NCBI GenBank assembly: GCA_032654645.1
Contig: JAULAW010000005.1
Coordinates: forward strand, 682,001 to 746,000
Length of the DNA: 64,000 bases
Origin: CAITJF01 sp032654645
GTDB taxonomy: Bacteria; Pseudomonadota; Gammaproteobacteria; Burkholderiales; Gallionellaceae
Direction: 5' to 3'
Each line of letters starts with the position of its first letter. The stretch's first letter is position 1. A model generated the notes under the pieces. That model worked only from the letters and a program-made list of their open reading frames with translations. It did not search any database and had not been told where the DNA came from. Of the stretch, positions 35,695-43,910 are shown piece after piece. Both the position numbers and the translations under genes were made by a program.

Positions 35695-36120
35695 ATGGAC
35701 AAAAATAATACCGTCGAGCAACTCAACGAGCGACTTAATCGGGATATCAACGATATCGATGCCGCTATGTCGCTGGGTAATCTGTTTTACGACAACGGGG
35801 ATGCTGGGCAGGCTGTCCTCTATTATCGGCATGTGCTTGATATCAATCCGGACTTGTCGGGTGTGCGGACTGATATGGGGGCGATGTATTGGCGCAATGG
35901 AAATATCAGCCTGGCTGAAAAGGCTTTCCGCGAGGCGATTGCCCGTGATCCCGGATTCGGCCATGCCTACGTGAATCTTGGCCAGTTATTGCACAAAGCC
36001 AAAGGAAATGTCACGGAAGCACGTTCGGTGTGGCAACAACTGGTGACGTCTATCCCGGATCATGAAGTGGCAGGTAAGGCGCGAGAATTGCTGTGGGAAA
36101 CTGCGACGTCGATTAACTAG
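35695..36120 (+). CDS. TPR-repeat protein
   Basis: A 141-residue cytoplasmic protein from the ATG at 35695, with GAGGAA about 9 bases upstream. Three TPR-like units are visible: IDAAMSLGNLFYDNGDAGQA, LSGVRTDMGAMYWRNGNISL and FGHAYVNLGQLLHKAKGNV. Each shows the family spacing of Leu, Gly, Tyr and Ala. TPR proteins act as scaffolds; the partner is unknown. An imperfect hairpin at 36133-36174 follows and may end the transcript, although it lacks a T run. Confidence 0.85.
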   Translation: MDKNNTVEQLNERLNRDINDIDAAMSLGNLFYDNGDAGQAVLYYRHVLDINPDLSGVRTDMGAMYWRNGNISLAEKAFREAIARDPGFGHAYVNLGQLLHKAKGNVTEARSVWQQLVTSIPDHEVAGKARELLWETATSIN

Positions 36121-36377
36121 TCACGCATAACCAATGCAACAACATACGTTCCAGGAACGTGTGTTGTTTGCATTGCCCGTTTACCTCGTTGCATCATTCC
36201 GGAGCTACATATGCAGCCGTTGGAACCTGTGGCAGGCATGTAATGTCTATAGCCCTGCTGACCCCGCACGGTTTGGTTGGCAAGATATTCCGGCCAATAA
36301 TTGTTTGCATAATCTTGTTTGCCGGGCATAGTCTGAATTCAACCTGAAAATCTCGGTTGAAAATAACCGACAGAGGG

Positions 36378-36553
36378 TAAACCCTCATCCCCAGCCCTTC
36401 CCCCCCGAGGGGGAAGGGAGCAAAGCCCCTCTCCCTCGGGGAGATAACCAGCGACTTGGCGCTGTTTTCTGGCAGCCTAGCCGAATGGCTAGTAGTTCCA
36501 TTAGGGGTTGGGGAGATAACCAGCCACTTGGTTGCCGCCTTTTGGCAACCTAG
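36378..36553. repeat. Tandem GATAACCAGC-type palindromic repeats
   Basis: After a C/G-rich palindrome (about 36379-36418), two units begin with GATAACCAGC at 36443 and 36515, 72 bp apart. Each continues as CACTTGG or GACTTGG, a short stem, then GGCAxCCTAG and, in the first unit, CGAATGGCTAGTAGTTCC. The second unit is cut at its CTAG by the IS1182-type element and resumes at 38173. Apart from this, 36121-36553 holds no gene. A third copy of the unit is inside glnE. Confidence 0.85.
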
Positions 36554-38176
36554 CAGCCTGTCTGGCTTCCCGTTAATCTCAACAACAACTCGGACTTGCC
36601 GAGCGGATTTGATCGTGATTTCATAAATTGCATTTTCAGTTTCTCATCAAACTGTTTTTGGTCGCTTGATAACGGTCATTTTCATCGCAAATCGCCTCGT
36701 TGCCGCTCAAAACTACCCCGCCAACACGAACATTCGCTTCAAATTCCACGCCATCGCGACCAGATTAAACTCGCCGCTGACGTTTTCCAATCCCCGCAAC
36801 GAGAATTGCCGGAATCCCAGTATCGCCTTGATGATGCCGAACACCGGTTCCACCGTGCATTTGCGTTTCGCATAGAGTGCCCGCCCCGCCATCGTCAGCA
36901 GCAAATGGCGCATCTTCTCGACCTCCGTGGCATCCGCCGATAGTGGCGGCGGCTCGGTGAATCGCGCCATCGGGTCGGGGTGGTGTTCCTCGCGCTTCAC
37001 CGCGATCAACGGGGTGATTTTCTGTTCGCCGCAGGCATTGACGTTGGCCTCCGAGAAATAACCCGTGTCCGCGACCAGATTGCCGGGCTTGCCCAGCTCG
37101 ACCGGCAATGCCTTGAGCTGTTCGAGTATCGGTTCGACTTGCTGCTTGTCGTTGCACGCCTGCACGGTGTTGCTCGTCACGATCAGCATGCTGTCCATGT
37201 CCACCGCAATCTGGCTGTTGTAGCACTGGTCGAACCCGCCGTCGGATACTTTCATGATGCGCGATTCTTCGTCGGTGAGGTTGATCTGGTCTTTGTCCTG
37301 CGCGCCTTCCACAGGGGGAGCAGGAGGTTTGCCCCGAGGTTTGTTTCCGCTTTCCTTTGCCTTCGCTTCGCGCTTGGCAAGCTTGGCCTGGTAGTCGGCT
37401 TGCTCTTGCTCGAACCGTTCTTTGGCGCGCTCTTCGATCTTGGCTTTAGCCCCGGCGATAGCCTTGAGGCGATCTTCGCGGCGGGCGATCTCGTCGGGCA
37501 GGTTCATGCCGTCCGGTATCTTCTCGTTGTCCGCCGCTTCGGCCAGCTCCATGAGCTTCTTTACTTCGCATTTCAGTTGTTCTTCCAGCTTATTGATGTG
37601 CCCGTAACTCATGGCGCTGTGTTTGGATGCGTTGGCTTTGATCTTGCTGCCGTCCAGCGCGATGTTGCCGAGGTTGAGCACGCCCAGGGTGCGGGCGATC
37701 AACAGGACTTGCACCATCAGCCCTTCGATCTCTTTCAGGAACCGTTTGCGGAAGGTGTTCAGCGTGTTGTGGTCGGGGTGCTCGTCTGCGGCCACAAAGC
37801 GGAAGGCGACCGAATCGTAGGTGGCGTTTTCCAGCTTGCGGCTGGAGAACACGCCCGTGGCGTAGCCGTAAACCAGAACGGACAGCAGCAATGCCGGGTG
37901 ATACGGATCGCTCCCGCTGGTGCCGTAGGCGCGTTCCATGGGCTTCAGGTCCAGCTGATCGACAATCTCAACAACAAATCGCGACAAGTGATGCTCCGGT
38001 AGCCAGTCGCTCATCGAAGGCGGGAACAGGTAGTTCATGTCACGTTTGATCGGCTTGAAGCGGCTCATGGAATTATATTCAACTTATTGATTAACAAGCG
38101 TAATTATACCGCACCGCAACTGTAATTTGTTGGTTGTTTACGATATTTTTTATCGTGGAAGCCAGACAGGCTGCTA
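36550..38176. mobile_element. IS1182-type insertion sequence (36554-38172) with CTAG duplication
   Basis: The ends CAGCCTGTCTGGCTTCC (36554-36570) and its exact complement (38156-38172) are 17-bp inverted repeats. CTAG flanks both ends (36550-36553 and 38173-38176), giving a 4-bp palindromic target duplication. The 1619-bp element holds one intact transposase gene. Joining the flanks without the element restores the GATAACCAGC-type repeat, so the insertion hit the CTAG inside it. Confidence 0.92.
36713..38068 (-). CDS. IS1182-family transposase
   Basis: A 451-residue DDE transposase. The N-terminus carries the DUF772 domain (DYxFPPSMSDWLPEHHLS-like start, HPALLLSVLVYGYATGVFSS). The catalytic core has NIALDGSKIKANASKH and LVADTGYFSE, and the C-terminal TVEPVFGIIKAILGFRQF holds the Glu. 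A central Lys/Glu-rich linker (about 165-240) is typical of IS1182. The frame is intact. Confidence 0.93.
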   Translation of the reverse strand: MSRFKPIKRDMNYLFPPSMSDWLPEHHLSRFVVEIVDQLDLKPMERAYGTSGSDPYHPALLLSVLVYGYATGVFSSRKLENATYDSVAFRFVAADEHPDHNTLNTFRKRFLKEIEGLMVQVLLIARTLGVLNLGNIALDGSKIKANASKHSAMSYGHINKLEEQLKCEVKKLMELAEAADNEKIPDGMNLPDEIARREDRLKAIAGAKAKIEERAKERFEQEQADYQAKLAKREAKAKESGNKPRGKPPAPPVEGAQDKDQINLTDEESRIMKVSDGGFDQCYNSQIAVDMDSMLIVTSNTVQACNDKQQVEPILEQLKALPVELGKPGNLVADTGYFSEANVNACGEQKITPLIAVKREEHHPDPMARFTEPPPLSADATEVEKMRHLLLTMAGRALYAKRKCTVEPVFGIIKAILGFRQFSLRGLENVSGEFNLVAMAWNLKRMFVLAG

Positions 38177-38279
38177 GTGGAATGGCTAGTAGTTCCATCA
38201 GGGAGAAGCTGCACCGATATTGATTCCCCTGTAAATTGCATGTCCACAACTGAGGAATTTAGGTTCAAGGAGCTAAAAC

Positions 38280-38981
38280 ATGAAAAAATATGCTTGGATA
38301 TTTCTTGGCGCTGCTTCACTTCTTGCTGTTTGCACACAGATTGCCGGAGCGGCTGAGCTTGAGCACACGGCTATCTCAAAAAGAGTAATAAAGGAAACCG
38401 AGAAAAAATTCGGCCTGGAAGCAGCCAACCGGGTTATTGCCTGGAATGATCTGGTTAATAACAACAAGAACAAGCCAGTTGCCGAGAAACTGGCGCTAAC
38501 CAACGATTTTTTCAACCGAATTCCCGTCAGATCGGAAAAGGATCTTTGGGATCACCCCCACTGGTCCACACCCTTCGAGATGTTGCAACGCAATGCAGGC
38601 AGCCAAGCGGATCATGTGATTGGAAAATACGTTACGCTGGAAGCATTGGGGGTCAGCATAGATCAAATGAAAATCACTCACGTCCATTCCATGAAATCGT
38701 CCGATATGTCATATATGGTGCTGACCGTCCAATCCAAACCCGGCGTTATGCCTTTGGTGCTTGATACTTTGGAGGCTGAGATTAAATCGGCCAGCGAGCG
38801 CAATGATCTGTTTCCGGAGCACAGCATAAACGATAGTGGATTGTGGCTTTCCAAAGAGCAAAAAGATGGGCGCAGCGATGCACAGGAGGAAGCTTATAAA
38901 CATGTGGAGTTATGGAATGAAATGAATGCCCGTATGGATAAAGAGCTCTTGTCGGCTGATGATCCAGCATCAATGTGGTAA
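38280..38981 (+). CDS. LapG-like transglutaminase/cysteine protease homologue lacking catalytic residues
   Basis: A 233-residue protein with a signal peptide (residues 1-24) and AAGGAG upstream of the ATG. The fold matches the LapG/BTLCP periplasmic proteases: KLALTNDFFNRIP, WSTPFEMLQ, IGKYVTLEALGVS and SINDSGLWL. In active members the centre is GDCEDYA, with an AHMVL His later. Here the same places read GSQADHV (Gln109 for Cys) and SYMVL (Tyr145 for His). Only the third residue, Asp162 in LVLDTLE, appears kept. The protein is probably a non-catalytic relative. The usual partners, lapD and a large adhesin, are not adjacent. Confidence 0.8.
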   Translation: MKKYAWIFLGAASLLAVCTQIAGAAELEHTAISKRVIKETEKKFGLEAANRVIAWNDLVNNNKNKPVAEKLALTNDFFNRIPVRSEKDLWDHPHWSTPFEMLQRNAGSQADHVIGKYVTLEALGVSIDQMKITHVHSMKSSDMSYMVLTVQSKPGVMPLVLDTLEAEIKSASERNDLFPEHSINDSGLWLSKEQKDGRSDAQEEAYKHVELWNEMNARMDKELLSADDPASMW

Positions 38982-39079
38982 TACCTGAAATAGAGGCAAG
39001 CAATAAATCCTTGAAGTTCTGAAGTAGCTGCGTTCTGCTGCCCCGGATTGACCGGTATGAGATTTCTAAACACGCCCTG

Positions 39080-41068
39080 ATGCTGAGCAAACTCAATCCC
39101 ATACAACGCGAGGCGGTAAAGTATCTTGATGGCCCGTTGCTGGTGCTCGCCGGGGCGGGCAGCGGCAAGACGCGAGTCATCACCCACAAGTTGGCTTATC
39201 TGATCGAGCAATGTGGCTACGCGCCGCGCAACATCGCCTCCATCACTTTCACCAACAAGGCCGCAAACGAGATGCGCGAGCGCGTGGGCAAGCTGCTCAC
39301 CGGGCGTGATGCCAAGGGGTTGACCATCAGCACCTTCCACGCGCTGGGCATGCAAATCCTGCGCATGGAAGCCGATCTGCTCGGTTACAAAAAACAGTTC
39401 TCGATTTTTGACAGCGCGGATACGGCAAAAATTATCAGCGAGTTGTCAGGCGCGCCGGACAAGCAGGAAATCCGCATCGCGCAAAGCGTCATCTCCAACT
39501 GGAAAGCATCGTTCACTTCACCCGAGCAGGCGTTAAACCAGGCAGAAAATGAAATGCAACAGCACACGGCGCGGCTCTATGCGCGCTATCAGGAGACGTT
39601 GCGCGCCTACCAGGCTATGGATTTCGACGACCTGATCCGCCTGCCGGTGGAACTGTTCAAAAACTTTCCCGAAGCCCTGCTGCGCTGGCAGCAACGCTTC
39701 CGCTATCTGCTGATAGATGAATACCAGGACACCAACGATTGCCAGTACCAGATGACCCGCCTGCTGGCGGGCAGCCGCGCCGCGCTGACTGCGGTGGGCG
39801 ACGATGACCAGGCGATCTACGCCTGGCGCGGGGCGAGCACCGAAAATTTGCACAACCTGCAAAACGACCACCCGAACTTGAAGGTCATCAAGCTGGAACA
39901 GAACTACCGCTCTTCGCAGCGCATCTTGAGCTGCGCCAACCACCTGATATGCAACAACACCAAACTGTACGAGAAAAAACTGTGGAGCGAACACGGGCCG
40001 GGCGACCCGATCCGCGTGTTCGCCGCCAAAGACGGGGAGAACGAAGCCGAGTCCGTGGTGATGCGTTTACTGGGGCACAAGTTCGAGCACCGCACGCGCT
40101 TTGCAGATTACGCCATCCTGTACCGCAGCAACCACCTGTCGCGCGTCTTCGAAGAACAGTTGCGCGCGCAGAAAGTGCCCTACACGGTCAGCGGCGGCAC
40201 TTCGTTTTTCGACCATGCGGAAATCAAGGACATCACCGCCTACCTGAGGTTGATCGCCAACACCGACGACGATCCGGCTTTCATCCGCGCCATCACTACG
40301 CCCAAACGCGGCATCGGCAACCAGACCCTGGAAAAACTTGCGACCTACGCTGCCGAGCGCAACATCAGCCTGTTTGCGGCCGCATTCGAAAGCGGTATCG
40401 CGCACCGGATTCAAGAGCGGCAATATGAAGATTTGCTGACGTTCTGCAATTTCATCAACCGCATGGAAGCGCGCGCAGAAAAGGAAGCGTGTGCGCCGGT
40501 GCTGGCGGATTTGATGAGCGCCATAGATTATGAAGCGTGGCTGTTCGACAGCCATGAGCCGCGCCAGGCCGAAACAAAATGGGCCAACGTGCAGGATTTC
40601 ACCGGCTGGATCAAGCGCAAATCGGAAGCGGACGAAAAAAACATGAACGCGATGACGCAGACCATCGCCCTGATCAACCTGCTCGATTCGCGCGAACAGG
40701 AAACCGATGCGGTCATCCTGTCCACACTGCATGCCGCAAAGGGACTGGAATTCGGGCACGTGTTTCTGGTCGGCGCGGAAGAAGGCATCCTGCCGCACCA
40801 CCAGAGCGAGCGACCCGATCAGATCGAAGAAGAACGCCGCCTGATGTATGTCGGCATCACCCGCGCGCAGCGCTCGCTGCAAATCAGCTATTGCACCAGG
40901 CGCAAACTCGGCAAGGAATGGCGGGCCTGTGAGCCCAGCCGTTTCCTGCAGGAATTACCTGCGGGCGAGGTGGTTTATTCGGGCGCGCTGCCCGCAGGTG
41001 GCGCACCCGCAATAAGCAAGGACGACGGCATGGCAAAACTGGCACGGCTGAAGGCGATGCTGGGGTAA
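39080..41068 (+). CDS. rep: ATP-dependent DNA helicase Rep
   Basis: A 662-residue UvrD-family (SF1A) helicase. Motifs in order are LNPIQREAV (Q motif), LAGAGSGKTRVI (Walker A), ITFTNKAANEM, YLLIDEYQDTN (Walker B), VGDDDQAIYAWRGA, LEQNYRSS, LSTLHAAKGLEF and EERRLMYVGITRAQ. The length and start MLSKLNPIQREAVKYLDGPL are typical of Rep, which moves 3' to 5' and clears proteins ahead of the replication fork. A palindromic repeat begins 10 bp after the stop. Confidence 0.95.
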   Translation: MLSKLNPIQREAVKYLDGPLLVLAGAGSGKTRVITHKLAYLIEQCGYAPRNIASITFTNKAANEMRERVGKLLTGRDAKGLTISTFHALGMQILRMEADLLGYKKQFSIFDSADTAKIISELSGAPDKQEIRIAQSVISNWKASFTSPEQALNQAENEMQQHTARLYARYQETLRAYQAMDFDDLIRLPVELFKNFPEALLRWQQRFRYLLIDEYQDTNDCQYQMTRLLAGSRAALTAVGDDDQAIYAWRGASTENLHNLQNDHPNLKVIKLEQNYRSSQRILSCANHLICNNTKLYEKKLWSEHGPGDPIRVFAAKDGENEAESVVMRLLGHKFEHRTRFADYAILYRSNHLSRVFEEQLRAQKVPYTVSGGTSFFDHAEIKDITAYLRLIANTDDDPAFIRAITTPKRGIGNQTLEKLATYAAERNISLFAAAFESGIAHRIQERQYEDLLTFCNFINRMEARAEKEACAPVLADLMSAIDYEAWLFDSHEPRQAETKWANVQDFTGWIKRKSEADEKNMNAMTQTIALINLLDSREQETDAVILSTLHAAKGLEFGHVFLVGAEEGILPHHQSERPDQIEEERRLMYVGITRAQRSLQISYCTRRKLGKEWRACEPSRFLQELPAGEVVYSGALPAGGAPAISKDDGMAKLARLKAMLG

Positions 41069-41078
41069 GTTCATCAAG

Positions 41079-41173
41079 CGTAGCCCGGATGCAGGCCGAA
41101 GGCCGGAATCCGGGAGGTGTGTGGGACATACCCAGAACACCCCGGATTCCACTGCGTTCCATCCAGGCTACGC
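41079..41173. repeat. GTAGCCCGGAT-type palindromic repeat
   Basis: CGTAGCCCGGAT at the left and ATCCAGGCTACG at the right are inverted ends of a 95-bp repeat. Further matching arms inside are GGAATCCGGG and CCCCGGATTCC. The right end supplies the TAG stop codon of the minus-strand gene at 41168-41485. Confidence 0.8.
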
Positions 41174-41485
41174 TCGCTTTTCATTCTCGGTGAGCGGCAA
41201 CCGCGCAAGCATCGCGGCAACATGCCAGCGCACTTCCTTTTGTTCGATCCGGCTGTATTCTTCGAGCAGCGTGCGTTTGTATGGCCGCAGATATTCCGGA
41301 TGCTGGACGGTGACCTTTTCAGCAGCATCGGCGCAACGTATACGGACCAGCGGGTCATTGAGTGCGATCCCGGAGATCAATACATCGAACAAACCCGGCT
41401 GCTCCAGCACCATGGCGGCTACTTCATTTGATCTGCCGATGGAGCGCCGGTCGCCGCCTTGCAGCATCTTCAGAATCGCGTGCAC
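41168..41485 (-). CDS. HEAT-like protein ending in a palindromic repeat
   Basis: A 105-residue protein with helical repeats (SNEVAAMVLEQPGLFDVLIS, DPLVRIRCADAAEKV, KEVRWHVAAMLARLPL). No enzyme motif is visible. The final codons and the TAG (41168-41170) come from the palindromic repeat, so the original C-terminus was probably longer or different. The GyrI-like gene lies upstream on the same strand, with 16 bp between them, and the two may be co-transcribed. Confidence 0.7.
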   Translation of the reverse strand: MHAILKMLQGGDRRSIGRSNEVAAMVLEQPGLFDVLISGIALNDPLVRIRCADAAEKVTVQHPEYLRPYKRTLLEEYSRIEQKEVRWHVAAMLARLPLTENEKRA

Positions 41486-41501
41486 GCTGCCTCCTATGTT
41501 A

Positions 41502-42113
41502 TTAACGCATCGGTTGCCTGATGACGGTTTTCCACTTTGCTGGAGCGGCCTTGCGGATGTCGCTCAAATAAATTTCGTGATGCTTGCCGTACAGCTTGCA
41601 GCCATAGCCTTCAATGAACTGATGCACCTTGGCGATGTTGGGTCCCTCTTCGTTGAACGGGCCGATGTGCATGATCTGCGCGCATTTCCCTTCATCAAAT
41701 GACTCGAAACGCACTCTGGAAATAGCCACAGGATTCTTTTTCTTTTTTTCTTCAGCGATGGCATTATCCACCATCGCCCGAGTGATGAATTCCGGCTGCG
41801 CGATCATCGCCGTCCATAGCCAGTTGGATTTATCTTCGGTAGTAAATTTGCTCATGTCGTCTGCCCACCACAGCCCTTCCAGCGGCATCACGCCGTAGTC
41901 GATCGCCAGTGCGCCTTTCTTGACCATGAACTTGATGGTGTAAGCAGTGGCGAACAATGCGGCGATCGCATCGGCAAATTCCTGCGAGGTGTTCGGGTCG
42001 CCCTTGCCGTCCACCATCAGGAAGTTCATCGTAGGCACGTCTATCTGTTCTACATCCTTGGTGGATGGCTGATACAGGTGTTTCAGCGTTTTCTTCAGGT
42101 CGAGTTTTCCCAT
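41502..42113 (-). CDS. GyrI-like small-molecule-binding domain protein
   Basis: A 203-residue cytoplasmic protein of the COG4832-type GyrI-like family. Characteristic segments are VPTMNFLMVDGKGDPNTSQE, YTIKFMVKKG, MPLEGLWWAD and CAQIMHIGPFNEEGPNIAKV. The SHS2/GyrI fold binds small hydrophobic or cationic ligands, but there is no DNA-binding domain here. Some relatives hydrolyse xenobiotics; no such activity can be claimed from the sequence. Confidence 0.85.
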   Translation of the reverse strand: MGKLDLKKTLKHLYQPSTKDVEQIDVPTMNFLMVDGKGDPNTSQEFADAIAALFATAYTIKFMVKKGALAIDYGVMPLEGLWWADDMSKFTTEDKSNWLWTAMIAQPEFITRAMVDNAIAEEKKKKNPVAISRVRFESFDEGKCAQIMHIGPFNEEGPNIAKVHQFIEGYGCKLYGKHHEIYLSDIRKAAPAKWKTVIRQPMR

Positions 42114-42141
42114 GGTCTTTCTCCAAGCAAAAATTACAGTC

Positions 42142-42231
42142 TAAGGAAACGCTGATTTAATCCGTTCGTGCTGAGCGTAGCTGGTGCAACCGGCGAAGCC
42201 TGTCCCGAGCTGTGCCGAAGGGTCGAAGCAA
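42142..42231. repeat. Short dispersed-type repeat (low certainty)
   Basis: CCGTTCGTGCTGAGC and later GCCGAAGGGTCGAAGC resemble a repeat common in proteobacterial intergenic DNA. A fragment of similar sequence (CTTCGCCCTTCGACCTCGCT) occurs at 51856-51875. Pairing within this copy is poor, so it may be degenerate. Confidence 0.4.
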
Positions 42232-42275
42232 TTTAACTGCGGAAAATAGGGTGATTGATTTCGGCCCCGCAGCAG

Positions 42276-43856
42276 TTAATTGTCAAGACGGGCATTGCGT
42301 GTCTCCGGCAGAAAAACCAAACCAATGACAAAGGCTGCCGTCAGCAATCCTACCGGATACCACATGCCGGATAACGCATTTCCGGCTTTCACGCTGAGCA
42401 GTGTAATCATGAACGGCGACAAGCCGCCTATCCAGCCTGCGCTGAGGTTGTGGGGCAGCGCAACTGCCGTGTAGCGTGTGCGCGCCGGAAATAATTCGGC
42501 CAGCGTGGCGGTTTGCGGCCCGGTGATGAGCGCGACGGCAATGACCGGGATGAGCAATAGCAGCAATATCATTACCCGGTCTGCCTGGCGCGAATCGGCC
42601 TGTTCTGTCCAGCCCTCGGCCTTCAACATCTGCGTGAGCGCCGCTGGTTGATAGCCGGTAACTTCGCTCTTGCTTCCGATACGCACCAAGGTGCTATTCG
42701 GTGCCTGTACGGGATAAAGCGTGTATGAAACACCCAGTTTGGCGAGCAATTGCTGATTGCGCTCGCAGTCGTTGCGCGTAGAAGTGAACGGGTCGTAGGC
42801 GCAGGATTCACCGTACAGCGCCACCGGCACCTCGCGGTTGAAACGCTCCAGCGCCGGGTTGCCGTAGTGCATCAGGCCCTTGAACACGGGAAAGATGGAC
42901 AGGCTACCGAGCAGCAACCCGGCCAGCAACACCGGCCTGCGGCCAATGCGATCCGACAGCCAGCCAAAAAAAATGGTCAGCGGGAATAGCAGAAGGGTGC
43001 CCAGCATCACCAGTGTTCCGGCCAGTTGCGGATCGAGCCTGACCACGCTTTTCAGATACACATTGGCGTAAACTTGGGACGAAAAAAACAGCAGCGAACC
43101 GCCTGCGGAAATGCAGGAAAACAATAGCGCCATACGGCCGAGCGTGTGGGGATTGGATAAACATTCACGCAGCGGCGCTTTCGACAGGGCATGCTTTTCG
43201 CGCAAGTGCAGGAACACCGGCGACTCGAACATGTTCACCCGGCTCTTGAGCGAGATCAGCAACAATATGATGGAAAGCAGGAATGGTACGCGCCATCCCC
43301 AAGCCTGGAAATCGGCGGCACTCAATAGCGATTGCAGCAATACCACCTGCAATGTGGAGGCCAATATGCCCAGCGGCCCCATCAGTTGCAGCACGCTGGT
43401 ATAAAACCCCCGCTTGCCGGTTGGGGCATGCTCGGTAAGATACACTGCCGCGCCGCCGATTTCGCCGCCGACCGCAAATCCCTGCAACAGGCGCAACACC
43501 AGCAACAATGCGGGAGCCAGCAAGCCGACTTGTTCGTACGTCGGCAATAATCCAACACAGAATGTCGCCAGTCCCATGAGCACAATAGTGGCGATGAAAA
43601 CCGGGCGGCGGCCATGCTTGTCACCCAGCGACCCGAACAGGGCTGCACCGAGCGGACGCACCAGCATTCCAACACCGAAGGTAGCCAGGCTCGCCAGCAG
43701 CGCGGCGACCGGATTCTCCTGGGGAAAAAACAGCGTGCTGAAATAGGTGGCCAGCGAAGCGAAAGTGAGGAAGTCATACCATTCCAGGAATGTGCCAAAA
43801 CAGGCTGCAATGGCTACCTTGCGCTGGATGGTGCCAGGAGTATTTTGGGTGGGCAT
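42276..43856 (-). CDS. MFS transporter, metabolite:H+ symporter (MHS) family
   Basis: A 526-residue inner-membrane protein with about 12 helices. The MHS signatures are FGTFLEWYDFLTFASLATYF in helix 1 and the loop GSLGDKHGRRP between helices 2 and 3, repeated as GWLSDRIGRRP in the second half. RLLQGFAVGGEIGGAAVYL is also typical. A soluble insert of about 100 residues (about 345-445, with two Cys) lies in the C-terminal half and is unusual. Substrates of the family are carboxylates, betaines or shikimate; this one is not predictable. Confidence 0.9.
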   Translation of the reverse strand: MPTQNTPGTIQRKVAIAACFGTFLEWYDFLTFASLATYFSTLFFPQENPVAALLASLATFGVGMLVRPLGAALFGSLGDKHGRRPVFIATIVLMGLATFCVGLLPTYEQVGLLAPALLLVLRLLQGFAVGGEIGGAAVYLTEHAPTGKRGFYTSVLQLMGPLGILASTLQVVLLQSLLSAADFQAWGWRVPFLLSIILLLISLKSRVNMFESPVFLHLREKHALSKAPLRECLSNPHTLGRMALLFSCISAGGSLLFFSSQVYANVYLKSVVRLDPQLAGTLVMLGTLLLFPLTIFFGWLSDRIGRRPVLLAGLLLGSLSIFPVFKGLMHYGNPALERFNREVPVALYGESCAYDPFTSTRNDCERNQQLLAKLGVSYTLYPVQAPNSTLVRIGSKSEVTGYQPAALTQMLKAEGWTEQADSRQADRVMILLLLLIPVIAVALITGPQTATLAELFPARTRYTAVALPHNLSAGWIGGLSPFMITLLSVKAGNALSGMWYPVGLLTAAFVIGLVFLPETRNARLDN

Positions 43857-43910
43857 GGTTAACTTGCGTTTGGAATAAGTCTGGCGGCTGGATGTTCCGG
43901 TTGATGGATG

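Noticed and set aside
36133..36174. Long imperfect hairpin after the TPR gene, considered as a rho-independent terminator.
   Set aside because: No T run follows, so it is only mentioned with the TPR gene.
21322..36553. Possible CRISPR array among the many palindromic repeats.
   Set aside because: The repeats are not regularly spaced with unique spacers, and there are no cas genes; the Cas4-like part of DUF2779 alone is no evidence.
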